Positions 1 to 8,110 of a stretch of 64,000 nucleotides of DNA are shown piece by piece. A program made the position numbers and the translations under genes. Each line of letters begins with the position of its first letter. The first letter of the stretch is position 1. The notes beneath the pieces were generated by a model, which saw only the letters and a program-made list of their open reading frames with translations, searched no databases and was not told where the DNA came from. Source of the stretch: UBA9300 sp032260385 (GTDB lineage: Bacteria > Bacteroidota > Bacteroidia > Bacteroidales > VadinHA17); assembly GCA_032260385.1 (NCBI GenBank), contig JAVVEL010000005.1:1-64000 (forward strand). The letters run 5' to 3'.

Positions 1-1
1 A

Positions 2-103
2 GGTCAGGCTTATGACAAAACCGGGATGAGGGTTTATGACGGCGACGATTATGTTGATTTCACCATGCGTTTCACTTATACCATGGACAGGATAGGGAAG
101 TGA
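2..103 (+). CDS. C-terminal end of an unidentified protein (partial)
   Basis: An open frame enters from the left edge and ends at TGA 101-103, giving 33 residues (starting GQAYDKTGMR and ending FTYTMDRIGK). The alternating aromatic/polar ending resembles the last strands of a beta-barrel or beta-sandwich protein, but too little is present to assign a family. It is convergent with the large adhesin gene on the other strand. Confidence 0.45.
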   Translation, partial: GQAYDKTGMRVYDGDDYVDFTMRFTYTMDRIGK

Positions 104-153
104 TTTCGCAAGTACTCCGTTACACTAATGCCGATACTGATAGGCAGGTACAC

Positions 154-189
154 TAAAAAAACAGGGAGCTGAAAATTCCAACTCCCTGT
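154..189 (-). terminator. Rho-independent terminator of the adhesin gene
   Basis: An 8-bp perfect stem (ACAGGGAG at 161-168 with CTCCCTGT at 182-189) encloses a 13-nt loop. Read on the minus strand it is followed by a run of U (the A-run at 154-161). It lies 25 bp beyond the stop of the minus-strand adhesin gene. Confidence 0.65.
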
Positions 190-213
190 ATGACCTAACT
201 CGCAGTATTGAGT

Positions 214-3200
214 TTACTTTTTTAAGGGTATTAACTTACCTGACATAAGCTCTCTTGAAGTGGACAGCCTGTATATCAGTGTTTGCTGTTTCAGCTGAGA
301 GGTATTTAATTTTACATCTATCACCTGTCCGGCAAAGGCATTGTTGTCGTACAGTATGGCAACCTTCTGCCCGGCAAGGTTGAATACTTCCAGTGTAACG
401 TTGGACTCGTAAGGCATAACAACATGGAAGTTCAGCTCATCCCTGAATGGATTCGGATAAGCTTCCAGCACTGTTTCCTCGAACTCAAACAGGTCAACGG
501 GGTCAAGGGCTTCCAAAAGTGAGAGGCTCTTGGCACTGCTTTCTGTATCGAACTCCTCCTCTGTGCAGTGACCCGGACCTGTAATACCGTTATTGTAGTC
601 ATCAAGCCACTCCGCAAGGGCTATGAATTCCCGTCTTACATCCTTCTTCTTCAAATTCTTGTCGTCAGGTGCATACTCTGCGAACAGGGCTTCTGCATCC
701 ACTAGAGCTACTAGCACGACAGAGGGGTCAGCTCCGTTAAGAACATTGAGCAAGGCAGCAATATACTGGGGTGCCAGGATGTAATACACATTGCCGGCCG
801 GGGGAGTCCACAGTACCTCGTAATATGTCTGACCGCTCAGGAAGAATGTTTCATCTTCATATTCTTTTGTACCGTCAATATCAACATCACACAGGTTTTC
901 CCAGTTGTCATCATAGGGTGCAGGTCCATATTTTGAATGAGTCTTCCAGTATCCCTGGGTAAGCGTACATCCGTCGCATGGAACATCAATATCAATAATC
1001 CATGAATCTGAACCTTTAGCCTGCGTATCATCTGTAACGAAGCTGGCTGTATTGGGTACTTCATAATAGCCACACTCAACGTAACCACCTAACACACGGG
1101 AGTATTCAAAGGTTTCAGGTGCATCATCAGCACATACAAAATCCAGATAAATATGATCACCGGCGTATGCATCAGTTAAATCAATACAGTCATCTATAAG
1201 ATCATCCGGTTCACCAAATTCCACTGCAGCACTACCGGTATAAGTTAACTCATTCAGCGTAACTGTTGCCGTATTAAGTAGTGATGTCGCATCCTCCAGA
1301 TCAGCGGAGTACCCACAGGTGCCTGTACTTAAAGGACCAATTGTAAGTGAGCCGGCACAATCCAGTGTAACAGGAGTACCATCACTTAAAGCATCGCTGA
1401 GGCTGACATTCATTGTTGCTGTCGGGTGTGGATTGTAAACGCTTATGGTTCCTTCAACTGCAAAATCATCATCTACATAAGAGGCACTTACTGTTACATA
1501 ATAATTTACCGTAAATACCTGTCCCAGGCTCAGTGTCAGATCAGTCTGATCAGCTGCCTTGTCTATTGTCCATGTATAATAACGGTTGTAACTGGTATTT
1601 GCATCTTTTGTTACAATCGGTATATAACAGTATACTGTTACCGTAGCATCATCGCTGGCACCAGTCTCAGTTATTGTTGCAGTATTGTCATAGGTATCAG
1701 AAGCAACACCATCGGTGTATTCACCCATACCGTCGCAATCAAAGGTCCTGGTATAAGTCCAGCTGTCATCATCACTTACCGGCCCCCAGCTTCCACCGTT
1801 GGTATCGGTGACATTTATCTCCTCATTCACCTCTGTGGTAGGATCACCGAATATCACATCAGCCGTTGCCGTGAAGTCATAACCATTCAGCGTTACGGTT
1901 GCTGTATTGGTGCGGGAGGTATTATCCGGCAAACCGGTTATTGTATAATTACAGGTTCGAGAGGTTCCGCCAGGTACTGTAAGCGTACCACCGCAATCAA
2001 ATGTAGCTGTATAACCACCTGCGATCTCATCCGAGAGAGTAACCTCCATAGATGCATTTAGGTTCGGATTAAATACCGTGATTGTTCCCTCCGCACCAAA
2101 TTCACTGTCGGTATAACTGGTTTTGTCGACAGATACAGTGTAAGTAGATGTAGCTTCATCCCCGGCAAAGATATGATGTTCTGCCACATCGACGCTCTTA
2201 TCAATAGTCCATTCATAGGTCCTTGTGAATAATGCTTCTGCAGTCTTGGATACTACAGGAGCATAACAATTCACAGTCACCGTGGCATGGTCCGACTGGC
2301 CTGTCTGTTCTATTTTAGCAGTATTAGTAATTAAATACTCATAAAATCCATTAACATAATTTGCTACAGGGCCTGCACAACCAAAGCCCCCGGTGTAGGT
2401 AAATGTTGTTGTTGCATTAACATTCTCCCAGAGTTGATCGCTATAATCATCGGTCACATCGACCTCGTCATTCACAAGGGTCGTTGGATCGCCGAATATG
2501 ACATCAGCCGTGGCTGAGCCACCTTTAACAAGACCTGAAGTTGTGACAGTAACAGTATTGCTAGTGTTGCTTCCACCATCAAGATCGGCTGTATATGTAC
2601 ATTCAAGCGTGCTCCCGGAAGTAAGTGTATACGGGAAACTACAGGATAGCGTTGCTGTGGTAAGTCCACCCACCACGTCAGATATGTCGGTAATAGTAGC
2701 ATCATAAGGAGTATTGTTCACCACGGTGATAGTACCGCTTACTCCCCAGTCACTGTCGACTGGATCGGATTTGGTAACTATCACTGTATAGGTACTCGTT
2801 CCACTTTCACCTATAAACAGGTCATGCTGTGCCGGGTCAACCGTCTTTGAAATATCCCAGGTCCAGGTCCGGGTATAAAGAGCCTCAGTAGTCTTGCTTA
2901 TATCCAGCTTGTAGCTGTAAACAAATTCAATATGGCTGATGCCGTAGAAGCATTCTGACTCAGAATCGCTATAAGTTGCCTGCTTAACCGGGGAATGCAG
3001 GTCTGTATCTGAATACAACTCCTGCCCCCTGTAATCATAGACATTAGCATTTGGACCTCCTTTAACTATCACCTGTTCAATAACCAGGCCCGGTGAGGCT
3101 GTCCAGTCAAAATATATACCGTCCGAGCTTATTGTGACGTAATTGACTGCATCCGGCTCCTGTAAACCACCTGAACAGTCAATCAGTGCACCGTAATCTG

Positions 3201-3411
3201 CAGTCAGGTAGTGAGTGCCATCAGGAGCGCCATTAAGTTTAAACCCGAAAGTACCCCCTACAGCACAGGCGTTAGGATTACCCTCAAGCACATACGGGCT
3301 TATCCCCTCGCCTGAGTCTGAATTGGTGCAGGCTGTTTGTGCCTCTACCGTCTGCCATGCCAGCATACCAAGTATTGCCAGCATACTAAAAAAGGGTAAA
3401 TATTTTTTCAT
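214..3411 (-). CDS. Large exported repeat adhesin with T9SS type A sorting domain
   Basis: The start at 3411 gives a clear signal peptide (MKKYLPFFSMLAILG, ending near VEAQ); an upstream in-frame codon at 3483 would only add a charged leader. The 1065-residue product has an N-terminal domain to about residue 170, then three homologous beta-rich units of about 215 residues (starting near 170, 387 and 602), each opening with a motif like SKTxEALxTRTxxWxIDK and containing TATVxFGDPTT-type segments. These resemble DUF11/Ig-like repeats. A QGYWKTH motif domain follows (about residue 817), then a final segment of about 85 residues with the T9SS signature YPNPF and a FNLAGQ strand, ending in lysines. 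T9SS sorting domains direct proteins across the outer membrane and are removed when the protein is anchored at the surface. Role inferred: surface adhesin or matrix protein. Ligand unknown. Confidence 0.85.
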   Translation of the reverse strand: MKKYLPFFSMLAILGMLAWQTVEAQTACTNSDSGEGISPYVLEGNPNACAVGGTFGFKLNGAPDGTHYLTADYGALIDCSGGLQEPDAVNYVTISSDGIYFDWTASPGLVIEQVIVKGGPNANVYDYRGQELYSDTDLHSPVKQATYSDSESECFYGISHIEFVYSYKLDISKTTEALYTRTWTWDISKTVDPAQHDLFIGESGTSTYTVIVTKSDPVDSDWGVSGTITVVNNTPYDATITDISDVVGGLTTATLSCSFPYTLTSGSTLECTYTADLDGGSNTSNTVTVTTSGLVKGGSATADVIFGDPTTLVNDEVDVTDDYSDQLWENVNATTTFTYTGGFGCAGPVANYVNGFYEYLITNTAKIEQTGQSDHATVTVNCYAPVVSKTAEALFTRTYEWTIDKSVDVAEHHIFAGDEATSTYTVSVDKTSYTDSEFGAEGTITVFNPNLNASMEVTLSDEIAGGYTATFDCGGTLTVPGGTSRTCNYTITGLPDNTSRTNTATVTLNGYDFTATADVIFGDPTTEVNEEINVTDTNGGSWGPVSDDDSWTYTRTFDCDGMGEYTDGVASDTYDNTATITETGASDDATVTVYCYIPIVTKDANTSYNRYYTWTIDKAADQTDLTLSLGQVFTVNYYVTVSASYVDDDFAVEGTISVYNPHPTATMNVSLSDALSDGTPVTLDCAGSLTIGPLSTGTCGYSADLEDATSLLNTATVTLNELTYTGSAAVEFGEPDDLIDDCIDLTDAYAGDHIYLDFVCADDAPETFEYSRVLGGYVECGYYEVPNTASFVTDDTQAKGSDSWIIDIDVPCDGCTLTQGYWKTHSKYGPAPYDDNWENLCDVDIDGTKEYEDETFFLSGQTYYEVLWTPPAGNVYYILAPQYIAALLNVLNGADPSVVLVALVDAEALFAEYAPDDKNLKKKDVRREFIALAEWLDDYNNGITGPGHCTEEEFDTESSAKSLSLLEALDPVDLFEFEETVLEAYPNPFRDELNFHVVMPYESNVTLEVFNLAGQKVAILYDNNAFAGQVIDVKLNTSQLKQQTLIYRLSTSRELMSGKLIPLKK

Positions 3412-3671
3412 AAGCTTAGATTTTTTGATTTTACAATGGTTAACTATTTCGGAGTTAGGCTTATATATGAAAGCAATACACAAATTATTTAAAATATTTT
3501 AAAAAGACAAGTCTTTTTATAAACATCCCCGGACTGAACAGACAGATTCCTGAATACATGAATACTTCATAGCTTTTGCTGACTGATGTAGCTTTTTATT
3601 CAGGTCATTGATGATTTATAGGTAAAATTTTATAATTTTAGTAATTCTATTTTATTCAAAGGTCTTGTCAT

Positions 3672-5822
3672 ATGGGGTCTCTGTCATTTATTGCCACATT
3701 ACTTATTACGATGTCCGTTCAGGGAATGATTCCCGGGAGCCACCAGGAGCTTGATGTGGATACCGCCCAAATAAACAGGCAGACACAGGAGGCATATCTG
3801 CTCGCAAGGAAAGACCCTGCCACTGCCATCAGGGATGCGCGAATAGCCCTGGCTGAATCAGCTAAGACAGGATACAAAAAGGGAATGGCCGATGCCAGCC
3901 TGGCAATAGGCCTGGCCTATTTTTCAAGGTATAACCCGGGCGACAGTGCCTCCTGGTATAATTACCGTGCCCTTGATCTCTACGAGGAAATGGGTGACCT
4001 TGCCGGCCAGGCACGGGCCTCTTACTGCCTTTCCTATGTATACAGCCTGAAAGGTATGATCAATGAATCGGAAAGATATAGCAGGCTGAGCCTGGGGTAC
4101 TTTGAAAAAGCAGGCGATAAAAGGGGTGTACTGAATGCTCTCAGTGCGCTTACTTACCTGGCACGGCAGAGGAATGATTTTGAGGGTGCTCTTGAATTAA
4201 CAAACAGGGCCATAGAAACGGCTAGAACAGTGAACGATACCGTCCCTCTTGCCGATGCCCTGAATACCCTGGGTAATCTCTATAAGGATATGCTGCTCTT
4301 CAATGAAGCAATAGATTCTTATTTTGACGCCCTTGAACTGTGGGAATTAAAGCAGGACACCAACGGGCTGGCCATAGCATACGGTTCAATAGCCCTGATG
4401 TACTTCTACCAGGAAGAATATGATAAGGCCCTGGAGTTCAACCTGAAGAAACTGCCCATATCGGTTCGCACAGGTGACATGTGGGAAGAGAGTAAAACGC
4501 TGAATAATATAGCCCAGATCTATACCGCCAGAAGCCTCCATGACAGTTCACTTTATTACCTCAGGAAGTCACTGCTTCTCAACGAGAAAATGAACTACCC
4601 CGCGGGGGTTGCCAGCACATATCATAACATTGCATCATCATTTTCCCTTAAAGGTGAACCTGATTCAGCATTTCACTATATATCAATGTCAATCAACCTG
4701 GCGGTAAAGATCAATGACCCTGAACTTGCCACCTACCTGCTTACCCTGGGCAGAGTACAGAGAAGAATGAGGAAGTATGATGAGGCACTGACTAATGCGC
4801 TCAAGGCTTATAATATGTCTGTAGAACAAAACGAGGCTATTACTACAGCCTCTGCCGCCGGACTGCTGAGCGCAATCTATGGTGAAACAGGCAGGAAAGA
4901 TCTTGCCTATGACTACCTTGTGGAGTACCATGCAATCAATGACAGCATAAGCAACAATGAGTTCCTCAAAAAGGTGACAAGGCTCGAGATACAGAATGAG
5001 TATGACAGGAAACAGGAAGTGGCCGAGTTTGAACACAGGCAGGAGTTACTGGTCCGGGAAAACAGGATCAAACAACAAAACCTCTATGTCAAAGGTTTAA
5101 TAATACTGATATTACTGCTTGTAATAATCTCACTTTTCTATATACGGAATACGCGTCTGAAAGCGAAATACGAACGTAGCGATCTTGAACAGCGGCTGCT
5201 CAGGGCACAGATGAATCCCCATTTTATTTTCAATTCACTCTGTGCCATACAGGACCTTATCCTTGCCGGAGAACCTGCAAAAGCCAATACCTTCCTGGTG
5301 AAGATTGCCAGCCTGATGCGTAATATACTGGAAAATTCACGCGAGGAATTTATCCCCCTGGAGAAAGAACTTGAGACGCTGAGGCTCTACCTGGATGTGC
5401 AGAAATTAAGGTTTGAGAGCGGATTTGAATATGAATTCAAAGTTGACCCTTCAATCGATTCAGAAAATATATCGGTGCCCCCGATGCTGGCCCAGCCATG
5501 CCTTGAAAATTCAGTCGAGCACGGGCTCATGAAAAAGAAGGATGGCGGGAGAGTGGAAATTTCATATAAGATGGTAAACGGGCTCATGAAACTGGAAGTT
5601 AGTGACAACGGCGTGGGAAGAGTCATGGCGGCCGAGACGAAAGATAAAAGAAGAAAGAAAAAATCCATCTCCACGGAAGTGGTGAAAAGCAGGCTTGATT
5701 ACTTCAGGAAAGTAATGAAAAGCAGGAATATATCCTATGAAATAAAAGACCTGTTTGAAAATTCCAAACCTGCAGGGACAAGGGTTGTAATCGTTATGCC
5801 GGTGAAAAAAGTTTTTGCCTGA
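3672..5822 (+). CDS. TPR-containing LytS-family sensor histidine kinase
   Basis: This 716-residue protein starts with a signal-like segment, followed by tetratricopeptide repeats over about residues 30-420 (periplasmic by topology), a charged coiled coil (about 425-470), one membrane helix (about 471-491) and a cytoplasmic His_kinase/HATPase module. The phosphoacceptor motif MNPHFIFNSL places His at residue 517; the ATP-binding N-box PCLENSVEHG is near residue 610 and the G-box DNGVGR follows. This layout is the usual one in Bacteroidota for kinases that signal to LytTR regulators. The partner regulator follows 15 bp downstream, so the two are almost certainly one operon. The TPR sensor suggests that a protein or peptide partner in the periplasm is detected; the signal is unknown. 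Confidence 0.9.
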   Translation: MGSLSFIATLLITMSVQGMIPGSHQELDVDTAQINRQTQEAYLLARKDPATAIRDARIALAESAKTGYKKGMADASLAIGLAYFSRYNPGDSASWYNYRALDLYEEMGDLAGQARASYCLSYVYSLKGMINESERYSRLSLGYFEKAGDKRGVLNALSALTYLARQRNDFEGALELTNRAIETARTVNDTVPLADALNTLGNLYKDMLLFNEAIDSYFDALELWELKQDTNGLAIAYGSIALMYFYQEEYDKALEFNLKKLPISVRTGDMWEESKTLNNIAQIYTARSLHDSSLYYLRKSLLLNEKMNYPAGVASTYHNIASSFSLKGEPDSAFHYISMSINLAVKINDPELATYLLTLGRVQRRMRKYDEALTNALKAYNMSVEQNEAITTASAAGLLSAIYGETGRKDLAYDYLVEYHAINDSISNNEFLKKVTRLEIQNEYDRKQEVAEFEHRQELLVRENRIKQQNLYVKGLIILILLLVIISLFYIRNTRLKAKYERSDLEQRLLRAQMNPHFIFNSLCAIQDLILAGEPAKANTFLVKIASLMRNILENSREEFIPLEKELETLRLYLDVQKLRFESGFEYEFKVDPSIDSENISVPPMLAQPCLENSVEHGLMKKKDGGRVEISYKMVNGLMKLEVSDNGVGRVMAAETKDKRRKKKSISTEVVKSRLDYFRKVMKSRNISYEIKDLFENSKPAGTRVVIVMPVKKVFA

Positions 5823-5837
5823 AAAATATTTTTATTG

Positions 5838-6590
5838 ATGAAGATTATTATTGTTGATGACGAGGCTGCGGTAAGAAATTCAATATCAAGTATTCTAACG
5901 GACAATTTTCCTGATATTGTTATTGCAGCCAGCGGATCTTCGGTAAAGGAAGGTTATGACCTGATACTTGAACATAAGCCCGATCTTGTTTTCCTTGATG
6001 TTGAAATGCCTGATGGAAAGGGTTTCGACCTGCTTGATAAATTATACCCGGTAGATTTCAAAGTTATCTTCATTACCGCCCACCAGGAATATGCCCTCCG
6101 GGCCATCAAGGTGAGTGCACTCGACTTCGTATTAAAACCCTTCGATCCGAAAGACATAAAAAGGGCCGTTAACAAGGCAAGAAGCATTATCAATATTGAA
6201 GAAGAGCGCCTGAAACTGAAAACACTGCAGGAAAACCTGGGTAGCAGGAAAGTGCTCAAAAGAATAGTCTTACACACCGCTGAAAATCTCCATCTTGTCC
6301 CAATTGCTGATATTGTGAGAGCTGAAGCTGACAGCAATTATACACTTTTCCTGCTCGCAGACGGCAGCAGGATCATGGTATCGCGTACGATAAAGGAATT
6401 TGATACTATGCTCTCCGGCTCGGGGATGATACGGGTGCACCAGTCGCATCTTGTGAACATTGCCTTTGTTGACAGGTTTGTAAAACGTGACGGGGGTTAC
6501 CTGGTGCTGAAGGACAAATCCAAAATACCCGTCTCACAAAACCTCAGGAAACAGGTTATCCAGGCCATAAACGACTCGCTTTACCTGTAA
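5838..6590 (+). CDS. LytTR-family response regulator
   Basis: The 250-residue protein has a receiver domain (acidic pair VDDE at the N-terminus, phosphoacceptor Asp near residue 54 in FLDVEMPDG, the conserved Thr-Ala in FITAHQ and Lys in VLKPF) and a C-terminal LytTR DNA-binding domain from about residue 140. The ATG at 5838 was preferred over the TTG one codon earlier. It is the partner of the TPR kinase encoded immediately upstream. LytTR proteins bind pairs of direct repeats about two helical turns apart, and such a pair lies 28 bp after this gene, ahead of the exported-protein series. Targets are inferred, not shown. Confidence 0.92.
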   Translation: MKIIIVDDEAAVRNSISSILTDNFPDIVIAASGSSVKEGYDLILEHKPDLVFLDVEMPDGKGFDLLDKLYPVDFKVIFITAHQEYALRAIKVSALDFVLKPFDPKDIKRAVNKARSIINIEEERLKLKTLQENLGSRKVLKRIVLHTAENLHLVPIADIVRAEADSNYTLFLLADGSRIMVSRTIKEFDTMLSGSGMIRVHQSHLVNIAFVDRFVKRDGGYLVLKDKSKIPVSQNLRKQVIQAINDSLYL

Positions 6591-6617
6591 AAATCACCTA
6601 TACTATATTTTATCACC

Positions 6618-6648
6618 CGGATACTAAATCATCCCGGGCGGATACTAA
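6618..6648 (+). promoter_or_regulatory. Candidate LytTR operator: two 10-bp direct repeats 21 bp apart
   Basis: CGGATACTAA occurs at 6618-6627 and again at 6639-6648, so the copies are spaced exactly 21 bp from start to start, which places them on the same DNA face. LytTR regulators are known to use two direct repeats with about this period. The site lies between the LytTR gene and the OmpA-type gene at 6707. The spacing and copy identity are seen; binding is inferred. Confidence 0.45.
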
Positions 6649-6706
6649 TCTTATCTGTTAACTCTCCGCGAGGAGCCGTAATTTTAAAAGAAAAAAGACT
6701 AGTGTT

Positions 6707-8008
6707 ATGAAATTCAAGGCGATTTTTACAATTATTATTGCTGTTTTTCTTCTTTCAACGGTCGACGCCGACTGCCAGGTAAAAATAAACCTGAAAAAGA
6801 AGATAAACAGGGAAGCAAACAGGCGTGCCAACGAAAAGGCAGACAAGGGGGTTAAGAAGGGCTTTGATATACTGGAGAAGGGTATTGAAGAAGCGATTAC
6901 AGGTAAGGACAGTGCGGCAGTCGTAAAAGAGGGGGCCGGTGACACAGGCGTGGCAAAGGGACAGGCTGCCGGTGGAGTAAATGAAGCAGATGCCGCCGGT
7001 ACGGGACAGATAGCCAATGCGCAGGGTACCACTGGCAGCGGGGATGCACTTACACTCAACTGGAGCAAATATGACTTTGTGCCTGGAGACAAGATAATCT
7101 TCGAGGATAACCTCATCGGTGAGGAAAACGGTGAGTTTCCCTCGAGATGGGACCTTGTAAGGGGGAACAGTGAAGTTGCTGAATTCGGCGGTGAGAATGT
7201 TATCATGATGAGGGATGGAGCTCCCTCGATTATCCCCTACCTCAAAAACCCCGAAAAGGATTACCTTCCCGATGTATTCACTATAGAGATGGATCTGTAT
7301 CACCCCATAGGCGGGTGGTTTGAGATATACCTCTATGACAGGAAAAACCAGAAAGACCCCAGCTCTACAGGATGGTCATATTTACGCATTGAGGAAGACC
7401 AGTACCAGTTTGGCCAGGCAAGAAGCGCACATCCTGATAAAAGTCTGAACAACAAAGCAAGATGGTTTCATATTTCAATCGCTTACACCTCCGGCAAACT
7501 GAAAGCCTACATGGACGAAACACGGCTTATCAACATTCCCCATCTTGACTTTAACCCGACCGGCCTTACTCTCTATACCTACCATGCCACGGATGACAAT
7601 CTGTTTATGGTTAAAAACATACGCATCGCCGAAGGCGGTGTCAAATACTATGACCGCTTCCTCCAGGATGGCAAGATCGTTTCCAATGGTATTCGCTTTG
7701 ACGTTGGCAAAGCAACACTGCGCCCAGAATCGATGGGTGTGCTGAATGAGATATATAAGATGTTGTCCGAGCACCCCGAGGTTAAGGTGAGCATTGAAGG
7801 TCACACCGACAGCGACGGGGATAATGATTTTAACCAGAAATTATCGGAGGACAGGGCCAAAACGGTTATGAACCAGCTCATATCCATGGGCCTCTCTGCT
7901 GACCATTTAACATCAAAAGGTTTCGGCGAATCCAAACCCATAAATACAAATGCAACACCTGAAGGCAAAGCAGAAAACCGCAGGGTTGAATTTGTAAGAA
8001 CCAATTAG
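6707..8008 (+). CDS. OmpA-family exported protein with LamG-like middle domain
   Basis: A signal peptide (MKFKAIFTIIIAVFLLS, cleavage near VDADCQ) is followed by a basic, helical segment to about residue 65, a low-complexity Gly/Ala linker, a beta-sandwich (LamG/concanavalin-like) domain at about residues 125-315, and a C-terminal OmpA/MotB peptidoglycan-binding domain (about 328-433). The latter shows the family motif GHTDSDGDNDFN and the ending NRRVEF. OmpA domains bind diaminopimelate in peptidoglycan, so the protein probably links the outer membrane or a periplasmic assembly to the wall. It is the first gene after the LytTR system and has its own terminator, so it forms a single-gene transcript. 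The ligand of the middle domain is unknown. Confidence 0.8.
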   Translation: MKFKAIFTIIIAVFLLSTVDADCQVKINLKKKINREANRRANEKADKGVKKGFDILEKGIEEAITGKDSAAVVKEGAGDTGVAKGQAAGGVNEADAAGTGQIANAQGTTGSGDALTLNWSKYDFVPGDKIIFEDNLIGEENGEFPSRWDLVRGNSEVAEFGGENVIMMRDGAPSIIPYLKNPEKDYLPDVFTIEMDLYHPIGGWFEIYLYDRKNQKDPSSTGWSYLRIEEDQYQFGQARSAHPDKSLNNKARWFHISIAYTSGKLKAYMDETRLINIPHLDFNPTGLTLYTYHATDDNLFMVKNIRIAEGGVKYYDRFLQDGKIVSNGIRFDVGKATLRPESMGVLNEIYKMLSEHPEVKVSIEGHTDSDGDNDFNQKLSEDRAKTVMNQLISMGLSADHLTSKGFGESKPINTNATPEGKAENRRVEFVRTN

Positions 8009-8044
8009 ACCGAAAAAAGTGTTTAGTTTTCTTCAACCAGACGC

Positions 8045-8089
8045 AGGGGAGAAACAGAAAAACCGCAAACCCTGGTTCTCCCCTTTTTT
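8045..8089 (+). terminator. Rho-independent terminator after the OmpA-family gene
   Basis: AGGGGAGAA (8045-8053) pairs with TTCTCCCCT (8076-8084), with the last T merging into a run of six T. It separates the OmpA-type gene from the following exported-protein series, although the long loop makes the hairpin less than ideal. Confidence 0.6.
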
Positions 8090-8110
8090 AAAAGTCTTAA
8101 TACTATTATT

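Noticed and set aside
1426..2061. A 211-codon plus-strand open frame opposite the adhesin gene
   Set aside because: It lies wholly inside the repeat adhesin, has no family pattern, and its Ser/Thr/Tyr/Ile-rich composition is what the reverse frame of Thr/Val-rich repeats gives.
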